Source: Paramacrobiotus metropolitanus (Eukaryota; Tardigrada; Eutardigrada; Parachela; Macrobiotidae). Taken from it: a stretch of 64,000 bases of DNA. The notes beneath the pieces are model-generated. The model was not told the origin of the DNA. It was given only the letters and a program-made list of their open reading frames with translations, and did no database searches. Location of the stretch: positions 145,920 to 209,919 of the forward strand of contig NW_026570392.1 of the NCBI RefSeq assembly GCF_019649055.1, written 5' to 3'. Positions 14,301 to 26,149 of this stretch are shown piece by piece (positions within the stretch are counted from its first letter, which is position 1; the number at the start of each line of letters is the position of its first letter). Made by a program: the position numbers and the translations under genes.

Positions 14301-15318
14301 ATAGTAATAATTAATTTTTGATATAATACTGTTTTGTTTCCTGTAATAATTCTAATGTGCAGTGTACGTAAACTTCCATGATTAGCGTCAGTGTGAATCA
14401 TCGTAGAACAGTGTGTAATTTCTTCCATATCCTAGTTCCCATGCGCGGAGCATTGGCTAGAAATCTGTATTTGGCTCATTAGTAGGAGTTACTTGGCTAT
14501 GAATACGTTTTTCCGGTTTTTCTTACCACTTGATTTTTGTTTATCAAACTGGCGACGGAATTTTAATCAGTGCGGCACTGTACTGTAGTATTAATCTTGC
14601 CGAATATCATTTTTCTGCGAATGAATCGCTGATAGTGCAGACCACAACACTCAACCTTTATTATTAATTTATATGATGATAGTTTATTTATCACTTATTA
14701 ATTAATTAATTTATTAAAAAGTATTTAATTAATAAGGTTAATTAATTTACTTAATTGAAAATTAAATTCGCACAGGGTCACAACATCCAACTCCTCAACC
14801 CGAGCGAGCGCGTCTTGGTCCGCGACGTCGTGGCGCAGATGGTGGCGTACGGCGTGTCCTACCGTGAGGAATCCTCCCCCTCCGGCACCGTCGACCTCCT
14901 CCTGGATCCGCACCTGGAGGCGGTGGCCCACTTCCCGGGGACCTCCCCAACCAGCGCCGCCGGGACCCTGACCCTGGCCGCCAAAGAGATGATCGCCGCC
15001 CAGGTGCGGTTGCGGCTGGTGGAGGTGGAGGCCAGCCACGCCGCCCCACCGGAAACACCGACCCCGGGGGTCATGGAGACCCCGGAGGTCCTTCTGGGTC
15101 TCGGATCGGTTCCGGAGAAGGAAGCTGGCCACCGGGGGGTCAGTTCGCGGAAGCTGCGGGTGTGGTCGGTGCAGGAGTATCTCCGGCAGCAGGTGCCGAT
15201 GGATCCCGACGCCCCGGTGGTGGTCGCGGGCGGAACTAAGCGGCGGGTGTGGTATAAGTACAAGGAGGGGTGTACTAACGCGGTGTGCCGCGATGTGCAG
15301 GTGCAGCGGTTCCTCTGA
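8374..15318 (+). CDS. CHTF18: Chromosome transmission fidelity protein 18 (alternative RFC large subunit), 7 exons
   Basis: Known role: AAA+ ATPase subunit of the CTF18-RFC clamp loader, which loads PCNA and supports sister-chromatid cohesion and replication checkpoint signalling in the nucleus. Exons: 8374-8776, 9361-9982, 10583-10969, 11709-11911, 12454-12666, 13314-13769, 14776-15318 (about 940 codons; human protein about 975). Motifs: ELLSD-like box YLDLLSDETVN before LLQWLKLWD (exon 2), Walker A GPPGLGKTT and HVIARHAGY then INASDDR (exon 3), Walker B CLIIDEVDGAP, sensor 1 RPIICICND (exon 4), DIRTCLNTIQF (exon 5), C-terminal VWYKYKEGCTNAV (exon 7). The short acidic N-terminus MEDVSEVDLFMLE resembles family N-termini. 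Odd: exon 1 enters exon 2 in a frame reading AAWLDDLGGNENRP that stops near 9530, while the CTF18-like part (from about 9540) is in another frame. Exon 2 thus has one base too many or two too few, probably in its C runs, or the exon 1 donor is a weaker phase-0 site at 8746. Other junctions agree in phase. Confidence 0.92.
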
Positions 15319-16278
15319 GTGGTCCTGGTTTATTGTACATGTCGGAAAACATGGGTTGATGATTTTTGGATGCGGAGGAGATTTTTCTGCTGTTTTTTAT
15401 ATTACTTTTTCTATGGTTTAGAGCTCTAGTGATAACCGTGAAGTTGCGCCGGTTGGCGTGATGGGCCGGATTTTGTCGGCATTTGCTCAGAATTCAAGAA
15501 GGTTTCTTCGTGTCTGCAGTATCGTGTGTGTGTGGTGTACCCAGTGTTTCCTTCCAGCCGCCTATACATTTTAAAACACAACGACTTTTCTAATTCATCG
15601 ATTTGATTTTCTTATTATTTTTTTAATTCCCCAGTTTCTACTACAGCTGTCACGTAGTGTTTTTTTAATTTACGGCCTTTGGATTTTCTTTATTCCTCTG
15701 ATTAATTACTTTTGTCGTTCTAAGTAATTAAATGTGCAATCAATAATTCATTAAACTGCCGGGTTTAGCGGATATCTTGGAAATCGTAACATGGCGTGCG
15801 CATGAACGATCGTTACAGATCGTGCTACATAATTATGCGAATTATTTAATTTTGGCAAATTACCTACAAGTAGCGCGTAATACTTTGTAGATTCATGGAG
15901 GTCAAGGAGTCATAGACAGCTGCATTGTGTATTAACGCTCAAGTCGGTCAGACACTGTCACAAAATAAACAACACGCTTAGGAAATAAAACTCAAAACCA
16001 GACAGCCATCAGCAAATCAGGGAGAATATATCCGCACTGTTTAGAGTTACGAGTAGCTTCAGCAATACAGTACATAGTGATTAGTCATACGCAGGTATAT
16101 AGAGTACAGTTAGGGACAAAGGTGCGCATAATGTACAGATAAAAGTGGAGTTAGCACGTCGACAAACAACCAAACTTTGACAGTAAAATAGGGGGCATTG
16201 TTGAAATCTTCAACTCCGGGGTGCAATCCAATAAAAAATTTTTGAAGGACTTCGAAGTGGACTGATTGTCCGGTAATT
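15319..16278. other. Intergenic region, convergent gene ends
   Basis: The CTF18 stop lies to the left and a minus-strand gene ends at 16279, so this holds two 3' UTRs. No coding content, RNA gene or repeat was recognised. Confidence 0.4.
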
Positions 16279-17180
16279 CTATGCGTTGCCGCTAGACCAG
16301 GAAGCGATATCCTCCGGTTCCACCTCCACGATTTGCGTTTTGCCTACAATCGGGATGTTTTGCATTAGAAAGCATGTTCACTATGTTACTAAAAAATCAA
16401 AAAGGAGAAATGCAGCTATACCCATCATTTTGGCCATGGCTTGCAAGAAGGCCATGTTGACCTTTCGTTGATACGGCGTCTGTGGTAAGTTGGCCGCATC
16501 CATGTAGGCTTTCATGGCCATCAGTCGATCCGGCATCATCAAGATGTTCATTTTTTGCGCTCCCTGCAATGCCGGTATATTCATGAAAAACAGCTCAAAT
16601 ATTGCGAGCTTCGCACATTTTTCTAATTTTGGTAAAGGTCAAACAGAAAGTGGTACAGATGAAGTCAATAAAGACTAGAGCGATAAATGAAGCATTCTCT
16701 TATGTTGTTCACTACGGAGAATACTGAGCGAATCCCATTAAAAATCTTTACTTTACACGCTTACGATGGATACTGAATCGCTCAAAAACAGCCAGAACAT
16801 TGAGGAATAAGCATACAAAACATACGTCTTTTTTGACACAGTCACACAGATACGTAACTACATATTATGATAACTTACAACAATATGCCTAATATTTCGA
16901 AAAGCTCTAATATTTTGGTCTTCTTTTCATTTTTCAAAAATTTTGATAAAGGTCAAGCAAAACTTGGTACAGTGTAGCACAATAAAATTAACAAACGACC
17001 TAATAACTAATCAAAATAACGGTTGAAGGATGTATAAATTTTTACCGGTCTTGATGAGGCAGGCTGATCGCTGGACCCGTCGCTTTGTCCGTTGCTTCGT
17101 TCGGGATTGATTCCCATCCAAGCGCTGGCGGACGAGACCGCCAGTATCAGGCACAAAACAAACCGGAGTTTCAGCTCCAT
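16279..17180 (-). CDS. Small secreted protein A, paralogue of the gene at 18780-19280
   Basis: No family recognised. Three minus-strand exons: 17180-17046 (phase 0), 16563-16422 (47 codons plus one base) and 16343-16279, giving 113 residues. Exon 1 starts with a signal peptide, MELKLRFVLCLILAVSSASA, then a Ser/Gly/Gln-rich linker. Exon 2 is the conserved core, MNILMMPDRLMAMKAY then NLPQTPYQRKVN and a Met/Ala-rich helix ending KMMG. Exon 3 adds an acidic tail, KTQIVEVEPEDIA. The model is supported by the neighbour gene, which has the same three exons, the same 142-base exon 2 and the same phases. It has no cysteines outside the signal peptide, so it is probably a helical secreted peptide. Intron 1 holds two diverged copies of a roughly 90-base stretch (about 16585-16680 and 16905-17000). 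Function is unknown. Confidence 0.75.
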
Positions 17181-17290
17181 TTTAGCACAAACTCTTCGCT
17201 ATTAAGAATATCACCAGAATCCGGAAATTCAACGGTTTATGTAACTGGTAAACAGGTTTAAGCAATGTGGAAATGAAGCTGGAGCGATCA

Positions 17291-17300
17291 AATTTATATC
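17291..17300 (-). promoter_or_regulatory. TATA-like element upstream of secreted protein A
   Basis: On the minus strand GATATAAATT lies about 110 bases upstream of the ATG at 17180. Position and sequence fit a TATA box, but the transcription start is not known. Confidence 0.3.
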
Positions 17301-18779
17301 AGGAGTTCTGCCGCTTTGGTAACTCGGGAGACGTGAGATGGCCAGTGGACCCAGTCCAGCGTGGATAATTCGGTAGCATTTTTAGGATTGATGCGGCACG
17401 TACCTACTGGCTATGGATATCCTCGATTACGTTAACGAGTACACTGGCATTTCGCATCGTTACTTTAGAATACTTTGGTGGCACTGTTTTATGCAGTTTG
17501 CTTCACTAACTTTCTGGCAGAATGACGTCAAACGGTGATTGTGATAAAGGAGGCCGTAGCTACTGCTTAACATTCTTACGTAAACTGTTTCCGGAAATAG
17601 CGTATCCATCTTAAAAAATACATTTTCAAGGGTCAGATTGCGTCTCTGTTGGGTACAGTTCGATGAACAGCGTACGATGTATACTTTTACTTTATTTATT
17701 CTTTGAAGGGAATCGTCGGGAAATCGCCGGCCGCTATGCTGCGAAGGTGTTAACTGTGAAAGACAGCCAGAGTAGGAGTCAAATTACGTATGCAGAAAAT
17801 CAAAGAGGTACCACAACGGAAGAGTAGAAAGCTTTATGTGCCCTTGAGAAAAAAGATTTACTTTTGCTTTTTATTTTAAATAACTGTAGATAATACGGGA
17901 TCGACCAAGTGTGATTGATTTGTACTAAGATACTTATGTCAGTGCATGAACTACTCTGGACACATTAAAATTTAGTTTGTACTCACACTATGATACTTAA
18001 TAAAGGTTCGTACCCCATCAGATTTTTGTAATTCACAATATATCCACACAGTAGTCTACAGTGGCGTAAAACTGTGGTATAATATCATATGTTTGCAAGA
18101 CTCTTTGTATAGCTGCACAACTGTGGAGGATGTCGGAGACTTCTTGTAAACTGGAGCGAGAAGAAAATGGAGTACTTGTGTGCATTTAATTTTGTGGGGA
18201 GCAGCCATGAATGACAGTACAACTGCGGTCTGCGGACAAGATTTTCCTCCACAATTACTCGTATTATTGCATAAAGTGCACCCAACTCCAAGTGATATAC
18301 GATTGTATCGTACCGTGTACCAGCAGTTTCAGAAAACGGCCAAGCGGGTAATTCTAAAGGGTATAGGCCACACCCCTTGTTTCTTCTCTGAGTTAAAACC
18401 TTTTGAAATGAACTGTTAGATACGAGGCAGTGCATTCGCAACAACACGAGTGTGTTTCTTTGCTTGTTTATTAAGACAGTATAGCTGGTACAACACTTGA
18501 CAATTACTGCGTTAACACGTCGAGACACAACAAAGATTTAACTAAGACCAGTAACTGATGGCATGACACACATTAGACATGTAGTACATATATTCAGTAT
18601 GGTCACTATCGAATCAAAACGTCTAAACAGAACGTAGATTTAAAATAATGGAACAGTCGGAAACATAGTTGAAACCAACAATTGCAGGTCCGTTTTATAT
18701 TAATAAGTGTAATGTCCATCAGGTCTTTGTAGTGACCGATTTTGTCTAACAGCTCTTTGCACTATCGCCAGATCCAGAA
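17301..18779. other. Intergenic region between the two secreted-protein genes
   Basis: No supported gene. A stretch at 18085-18528 is open on both strands, but neither translation has a recognisable motif, signal peptide or splice partner. Confidence 0.35.
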
Positions 18780-19280
18780 CTAAATATGGTCACGATCCAC
18801 TTCCGTGATTTGATTTTTACCTAGAGATAACCAAGTATACGTTAGTATTTCTTCCGAAAACGAAAAAGTCGAACTTAAAGCTAACCCAGCATTTTGATCA
18901 GGGCTTGTAGGAGTGCCCGGTTGACCTTTCGCTGGTTGACTGTTTGCGGCAAGTTCGCCGTCTCCAAATACGTTTTCATGGCCTGGATCCGATCGCGTAC
19001 TGCCAGGATGTTGAGGTTCTGCGCCACCTGAAATGTAAAATTACATTAATGACAGGAGACTCTAACATTTTTTAAATGCGCTATTTATTACTATGTATTA
19101 AAGCAGAATGGCATACTGCAGCAGAAACGAATAAAAGGTCTCGTAAATAATTACCGGTCGTCGTGGAGCCGTCTGGGAATTAAACAGGTCGTTTCTTAAA
19201 TTTTCCATATCCACTGCTAGCCAAGCGTTGGCGAACGCGAAGACCATTATCAAACAGAGAAAATAACGGACCACAGCCAT
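18780..19280 (-). CDS. Small secreted protein B, paralogue of the gene at 16279-17180
   Basis: No family recognised. Three minus-strand exons: 19280-19155 (42 codons), 19027-18886 (47 codons plus one base) and 18820-18780, giving 102 residues. Exon 1 encodes a signal peptide (MAVVRYFLCLIMVFAFANA). Exon 2 reads NLNILAVRDRIQAMKTY, then TANLPQT and NQRKVNRALLQALIKMLG, matching the core of gene A. Exon 3 reads KNQITEVD, parallel to KTQIVEVE in gene A. The first stop met in exon 2 (TAG at 18881-18883) sits just past the donor, so without the third exon the reading would end at MLG; the homologous third exons in both genes favour splicing. Both genes lie head to tail on the minus strand, about 1.6 kb apart, as expected for a local duplication. 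Confidence 0.75.
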
Positions 19281-19885
19281 TTTTTTACCAATAAACTTTA
19301 CAGCAGAATACTAAGGTAAAAACAGGGTACGTTAAACAGTGTTATGCAAGAAATAAAAAAAAAGAGATTGATGACAGAGAGAACCAGTCCAGTAATTACA
19401 TATTATTGATCATGCTTCTATAGCTGGGTTACACGAAGCATGTTTATTGCTTACAAGGGGCATTCCCGACCACCTGGTGCTTTGATCAGTTCTTGGTTAA
19501 TATCACTAGGATCCTCAAAAAATTCTCTAATTTACTGAGGATTCGCGCGCGCGATGGGCCAAAAAAGGTGAGGCAGCTATCGCGAGAACTCAATCCAAAA
19601 GCAACAGATTGCGACGGGATTACGCACAGGTACGGCGCACAAGTGGATATACGGCTGCTGACGTTTTGATCGATTCCCATGATTTCTGCCACATCTACTA
19701 GTACGGCAGAAGAATTTTGAAGTGAACCATTCATGCTCAGTTTAGTTGTTAACGTGTTCTTTACAAACAAACTAGGGTATCTGGTAAACTGTGATTATCA
19801 GTTTATAATACCAGGTACTTCCATCGAATGGCTGTGAGTAAGGCTAATAATACTTTCCATGATCAACTATCGTATTAATGGAATG
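19281..19885. other. Intergenic region upstream of secreted protein B
   Basis: A minus-strand frame of 94 codons at 19486-19770 shows no recognisable domain. Nothing else is supported here. Confidence 0.3.
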
Positions 19886-20395
19886 ACTTCAGGGATTTGG
19901 CCCGGTGCATAGCACCAAATTTGTATACATCCACCAATGATCCACGGCAACTTTCGCTGTCGTGCACTCCCCAACACTTTTTTGCATTGCTTTATGATAT
20001 TTTGTGGCCAAAGGATTCGTATACATAGGCGAAAAAACCGTTTGTGCGGGCAAAATCCGGTTTTTAAAAATTAATTTAAAATTTCAAAAAAAAATGGTAG
20101 AAAGCTGGTTCGGTACCAAAACAATCTTCATGGTAATGTGCGTTTTCATACTAAATTTGAAGATCATCGGTTCATAATGAGACTTTTGGTACACCTCCGC
20201 GCGTTTAAACTTTTGGAATTTTATTTCATTAATAACTCCCGAACCGGATGTTGCGCGCGCAAACGGATTTCGTGCTTACGTATATAAATCCTCTGGCTAC
20301 AAAATGTCATAAAGCAATGCTGGAAGAAGACATGAAAGTTCCTGTATAGACTCCAATTTGGTACATGTACCGGGCCAACCTTCAGCTGTACTCGT
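19886..20395. mobile_element. MITE or foldback-type element with long terminal inverted repeats
   Basis: The two halves are diverged inverted copies of each other. The outer ends share TTGGCCCGGT next to an ATTTGGT-type block (19896-19922 against 20351-20385). Further in, GCATTGCTTTATGA at 19983-19996 pairs with the reverse complement at about 20306-20319, and CCGTTTGTGCGGGCAAAATCC at about 20038 pairs with the region at 20240-20266. Arms are about 180-200 bases, separated by an A/T-rich centre at about 20080-20200. There is no coding capacity, so if mobile it would depend on a transposase supplied elsewhere. No clear target duplication could be fixed. Confidence 0.6.
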
Positions 20396-21641
20396 ACATA
20401 TAATTACTTTACCAATGTAAGCTGTAACTTTTCTGTTAGTGCTTCTGTACTCCTACTGTCATACAGCGCGATCCTAGCTTTAAGTAGAGGAAACAAATTC
20501 CCGGCAGCATATAGGCTTATGGGAAAATAGTGGGCGCACGTACAAGCGCCACCTATTCTGTTGTACCGTTTAACCGTACCTGTCGCACACAAAGACGGCC
20601 GTCTGGTGCTGTGTCTTCCAGTTTCCAAATGCCGTATACACTGCACACGGCGCACTATTTCCAGCGCCATTTTCCCACGTTATCTTAATACGAAATCCGT
20701 ATGTTTCTTAATTGATTTGAATTTATCTTTTTTGTTCCTCTTGTGTGTTATTGTGTATTGTCTGCCTAATAAACGAATACATTCGCTTTGCCACATATGC
20801 TGGTGCAAAATCCCGGCAGCAGTACGGCCAAAACATAATATGTAAGTACTGCACCTAAAACTGCAACCTATTATTTATTCATAATTATTAATGTTTAAAT
20901 TTCTACGTACAAAGTTACGTTTGCGCAAGACCGATGCGAGGGAAGACACGTGGGGAAATAACAGGAACACTACCTGCAGATTATGCCATTATGATGATAA
21001 GGATGTATCAGTGCGTATTTGCAGTACATGTTTATGCTGCGTAAATGTGTTTTGCAAATAACAGGTGAAATACCGCACTGCTGCATCGTTATGTGCATAA
21101 ATTATGCACATAACAATGCCACAATATGGCGCTGTTTGATTGTTTTATTAATTTTAAAATAAATCATAAATGTACACTTAAGTGTAAAAAAACGCACGTG
21201 TGTACAGTAAATATGCAAGGCGTGAATTATGGTGATAAATTGTTGCTGCATTGCCCAGTTAAAAATTAAATATTATACGACTCGTACACAGGATTATTTT
21301 TTTAGCAAAATATCCTATTATTTCTTTATCAAAATGGGCCAGTGCGTCTAGAGATATTTACCACACAACAGGCAATCCCGTTTTTTTTTCGAATTTGCTG
21401 TGAGTTTGTTTTTGCTTTCTGATTTTAAATTAATTTTTCCTTATGGGTTTGTCTATGTCGCCAGTGTACACTGTACAGAAAAGTTCTTCCAAAATTACGT
21501 ACTTATTGCATTCACAAAAAAAACCCGGCGCGGCCACTGTACTATTGTGAAAACGTCTTATCCCGCTTGCCATTCGGAACTCAATTCCGGGTTTGCAATT
21601 CTCTGTGAAAGTTTGCAATTCTCTGTAAAACAGCATACATG
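20396..21641. other. Intergenic region left of the LTR element
   Basis: No gene is supported. It contains one near-perfect palindrome at 21088-21114 (GTTATGTGCATAA facing TTATGCACATAAC around one base). Short open frames on both strands have no recognisable content. Confidence 0.35.
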
Positions 21642-21645
21642 ATAT
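21642..21645. repeat. Target-site duplication, left copy (ATAT)
   Basis: The four bases directly left of the TGTAG end of the LTR equal the four bases right of the other LTR at 32129-32132. Four to six bases is the usual duplication for this class. Confidence 0.75.
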
Positions 21646-21915
21646 TGTAGCGTGTGGCTACGGTCTGTGTGTGAATGCGTACGCTAAGCAAACCGGCAAA
21701 CTGTACGTTTTGTAACTTTATTCATCAACTGGCAGAAAGGAAAAAGGAAAAGTGAAGTGTTGAGGAATGACCATCGGTCAGCATGCGATGAGATGGCTGT
21801 ATGTAAATGCCTAGAGGCAAGTAGGAGGAACAGATACATGTATAACGAATGGGCGAACAGGAGTGACCGTTAGGCATACATACAGTACACGCAAATACAG
21901 GTAACGGGCGTTACA
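21646..21915 (-). repeat. 3' LTR of the LTR element
   Basis: A 270-base direct repeat of 31861-32128. It starts TGTAGCG and ends GCGTTACA in plus-strand reading. The only difference seen from the other copy is an extra TG near its left end. Confidence 0.93.
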
Positions 21916-22107
21916 TTGCCCCATGCAAGTCTGAAGATGTCCTCATCGAAGCCACAAGAGAGATAACATTAATACGCACTGGAAGCGTGTACATTGTACA
22001 ATGGCTAAAGATGAAAAGAGTAATTAACGATCCGTCCATAAACGGCCAGTGAGGTGGTATAAGGAATCCACTAACGGATCCGATAAGGTGCCATAATAGT
22101 TGAGCCA

Positions 22108-24755
22108 TTAGGCGGCGAGTACGATATCCATTAGGAACGGCATATAGCCATCAGCCGGTCCAATGAGGACAATGTCCGGTCGCCTGCGCGGTTTTAATGC
22201 GGATATCGCAGAACAGCCCGGCGGGGCTGCGGTTGTTTTGGTGGCGGAGTAGGCAGAGGGATGATGACACGTCCGCCTGGTTGCATAGGTTACCGCCGGA
22301 CGCGCGTTGGTAAATGCGGAGGTGCGTTCTGAAGTCTGGCAGAGGTACTGAAAACTTGAAACAACATGATGATACACACGCCCGCAGGCAGGCGAAAAAC
22401 ACTGCAAGCAGCCTGTACGGATTCCAAGATACAGGAATCCGGCCAGAAGGCCAAAGACGAGTAATAGTACAGACACTCGTCTTTATGCGCTCAATAAATG
22501 ACATATGTACAGTACTTGTTTCTATCTGATTAGTATTTAGCATTAAATCATTAAAACCGTAGATTTAGAATTTTGCAGTAAGGCAGACAATTCAGCAATC
22601 ATATTAAGAGTGGAAGATTCTTTATTAGTAATATCAGACAGAGAGTGAAAATATGGTCTACCGGTGTAACGAAAAGGAGCGGAAGTGGATTTTCTTCGAG
22701 AATTTGGTAAAGTTCAGAGGTACCCAGGAAATGTTATTATAAATATACGAGTATCCATTAAAGTTGGTAATGCCGTTTGACCAGAAACATGTGGAAAATG
22801 GATGCAGAGTGAAACCATCTTTACCAATTGTGAAATTAGAATTATGTATAGATGTAATAGGTTCAGGACCGCACTTAGTGAATACAGCATGAAAAGTGGT
22901 ATTTAAGGAAGTACAAGTACGGAGAATGGCAGTATTACCATGTACATCAAGGTGGTTACAGAGAGGAAGATTAAAAGCGTGTGCTGCACGAACTGGAGAG
23001 AGTTTCGAAAGGAGGAAAAGATCGTGCTTTTTATTTTGACGGAGTTTACAAAAAATATTGTTACTATCGGCAATTAGATTATTAATCTGGTCGGACATGG
23101 TATCTAGTAACCACTGGTTATGTTGATGGATAGCCGACGTATAAAAGACTTGTAAACGCACAGTGTTTAGAAATATCTACATGTTGAGAAATTGTGGTGT
23201 GGGAGGTTAAATTAAGCGGTAATTGTGTTGAACGATTAAAAATTTGTAGCAGAAGGGATTGGTCGTCAAAGAGGGATAATTTGTCGCATTTGCCATGGGG
23301 CAGTCGGAGACGACAGTTAAGTTAAAATACAAATCAGTTTGACGAAGTTTATCGCGGACGTAAATGGTACTATCAGTCTTAATCAAAACACCTAAACCGG
23401 AATGAAGCTCGTGAAATTTAGAACAATGTTGTGTTTCGGTGAATCGATTATTTACCTGCCATACGTAAGCTGTATGACCGTGAACTGCATAACCCGAAGG
23501 GTACTGTCTAGTTAGTTACCCTGAACGGAGACCACGGCACAATTGTCGCAGTCTCGCTCCAGGGTAACTTCCTCGAAGACGCAGTTAGTAGTACGAAACT
23601 GATTACTATGCAGCCAGCTGGCCGAGCCTGTAGGATCGGCTTCATAACGAAATGCGTGACCGTCGTGTACCATAACATTGCCTGAACAATCTAACGTTTG
23701 GACCATATGCCAACAATCTACGGCACTTACTACAACAGGATACGATTTTGGTAAGTGTCCGTCGAACCCCAGAAAAATTCACTAATGTACAGTACGTTTA
23801 CCCAGCTTCTACAGGCATAGCCTTTAAAGTTGAACGACGTACTTACAGCGGAGAAAAGTTTATAAAAAACCGGTACCTGTAAGTCGGAGGCGCGGTTAGG
23901 CTGATGGCAGGAGTCGTAGTCGGAGAGGTCCAGTGCGCCGACAAAGCGTGGGTGCTGACAGTCGCACACCTGGACAATGTGTCCGGATGTGCCGGTAGCG
24001 CCGGCATGGCGGAGGAGGAGTGGCCATGAGGAAAAGGCCAAATGTGTGGCCACGGCCGGCACACGTGGTGTTAAGCGAATAGTGTACTCTGCAGCCGGTG
24101 GTGGTGACGGTGGGGTCGGCGGCGACTGCGGTCGCGGGATGCGAGGGAGTGGTGGCAGCGGGGGCACCCGTGGCACTTTGGGCGCCCAAAGGAAAGGAAC
24201 AGCCCAATCCCCGCTGTAAAAGCAGGTGTGATATGGCGTGACCGTCAGTTCGAACGAATTGACGGTCTGGAGGATGGTGGTCTCAGTGGCGTGGTAAAGC
24301 GGGCGGTAGTTATCATATACAAGCGCGCTTCGAGTTCCGTACGCGCGTACTTGGCAAACAAAAATACCGGCCCGGTTGGGGGAAGTACGTGCCTGGCGGT
24401 TGTTCTCCGGCATCATAAGTGTGTATGGATGATAAAGTGGATGGTCGAGCGGTTCACCGGCTGTGACTGGTATGTGCGTTTCGCCATCAAGAAAATCCCT
24501 CGTAGCTCCGGGGATGACGCCGGCACAGATTTGATGTGCCTGGTCGGTGATCAGGTTTTCCGATTCGCGGGGACCGTAGAACGGGATTGACAGACCCTTA
24601 ATGTGGCGTTCCGACAGCATGACAGCCTGAAATGTATTAAGCTGTTGTAATAAACGATGCGGCTGCTTCACCGCACGGCTGCTGCGGCGCGGGGTATGGT
24701 GGCGTGGGGCCACCGGCGGCTGGTGCCGGCGATGTTGACCTGCTCGGGGTTTCAA
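22108..24755 (-). CDS. Envelope-like region of the LTR element (frames interrupted)
   Basis: Following integrase, three long minus-strand frames (24755-23730, 23161-22658, 22476-22108) and a short linking frame (23706-23512) cover about 2.6 kb. The first is Pro-rich in its middle and carries several cysteines. The 23161-22658 frame is rich in Asn-X-Ser/Thr sites and spaced cysteines, as in a glycoprotein ectodomain. The last begins with a hydrophobic span (VLLLVFGLLAGFLYLGI) followed by a Cys- and basic-rich tail, like a transmembrane anchor and cytoplasmic tail. Position after pol, glycosylation sites and anchor make an envelope-like glycoprotein likely; I cannot name the glycoprotein family. 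The frames are not continuous, so as written no full-length protein would be made. Confidence 0.6.
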
Positions 24756-26144
24756 CGACGGTAGACACAGCCGGAGGGTGTGTCGTTAAGCGAATACAAA
24801 ATGTCGTCGTCAGAGTCGGAGACGTCGCTCATAGCGGAAACTGACCGATCGCGGTCCGAAATATCGGAATCGGAGGTAAACGCAGCGCGATCGTGAAACG
24901 GACGAAGACGAGAAATATGAGCAACCTCGGTCTTTTGGTTACCACGCAAATTGGTGAGTAAGTATGTAACTGGACCGAGCTGTTTAGTAATCGTGTAGGG
25001 ACCACGAAACATATGGGTAAGCTTTTTTGACGTCCTGAGTTTAAACGTAGGTTTATGAAGAAGGACCAGGTCGCCGATAGCAAACTGAGCGTCCTTTAAG
25101 AACTGGTTATGATAGCTGAGATTAGTGTTTTGAGAAGCTTCCACGTTCGCAACAACGATTTCTGAAATTTCGGAGAAGCGGTCGATTAGATTGCGAGACA
25201 ACTGCGTAGGCTCGGTGGGCAACACAAGATCCACCGGCATTGTAGCCTCTACCAAACATGAGGAAAAAGGAGAAAACTTCGTCGTAGTATGAACGGAAGT
25301 GTTGTAGGCGTATACCGCATATGGTAAGACTAGTGACCAGTCTTTGTGATAAAGGTCAACGTATTTGGAAATTATTTCGAGTAAAGAGCGATTTACGCGT
25401 TCGACGGGCGCATTTCCTTGGCTATGGTAAGGCGATGAGTGCAAATGCTTAATATTCAAAATATTTAACACCTGATCGAAAACTTGATTACAAAATTCTA
25501 AGCCGTTGTCTGATACAATTTTTGCGGAAGAGAGAAAGTTAGCAAAACACAGTTGACAAGAAAGTTGGCTATCTCAATGGCTTCTTTAGTTTTTAAATGC
25601 GCCAGCAACGGCAAACTTACTAAAGTGATCGACTACTACAACAATGTACTTCGTATCTGAGTAAGAAACCGAGCGGCCCCATAAGGTCGATGGATATGAC
25701 GGCGAACGGATACTTTGCCACAGAGTAATTTTGAAGTAAGCCTAACTGAGTACTGTTATTCGGATTCCGCGTCTGGCAGGTTAAACAGGACTGCACGTAA
25801 AGGCGAACTGAGGTTACGATATTTGTCCAGTAGAAGCGGGTTTTAACGCGCTCCCACGTCTTGGCAAAGCCCAAGTGGCCGGTGAGCTGGTTATCATGCG
25901 AAAACTGTAAAACCTGCCGGCGCAATGCGCGAGGAACATACAGTAAGTTGTACGACTGACCTTCACGAATAAAGTGCTTATATAAAATATTGTCTTTAAG
26001 CATAAAGGTTCGAACAATCTTGCGGGCGTCACTTGAAAGTTCGTTGATCGGAGTTTCTAACATATTAATGATTCGGCTGATAGATTTGTCCTTGCGCTGA
26101 AGCGCAGCCACGTCCAGTGACCCGAATGTAAACAAAGGATGCAA
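24752..26144 (-). CDS. Integrase region of pol (frames interrupted)
   Basis: The frame 26144-25620 holds the integrase zinc-binding motif (HDNQLTGH, then CLTCQ about 30 residues later) and the start of the catalytic core (ISIDLMGPL, first acidic residue). The frame 25471-24752 holds the rest of the core, with HSSPYHSQGNAPVERVN including the conserved Glu, then the GPY/F module (MFRGPYTITKQLGPV) near residue 170 and an Asp/Ser-rich tail. Integrase inserts the cDNA into the genome. The two frames are separated by about 150 bases in which the core continues with breaks. Confidence 0.88.
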
Positions 26145-26149
26145 CGACG

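Noticed and set aside
18085-18528. A gene of about 147 codons on the minus strand or 80 codons on the plus strand
   Set aside because: No signal peptide, domain, splice sites or homologous copy in the window; both strands are open, so neither is favoured.
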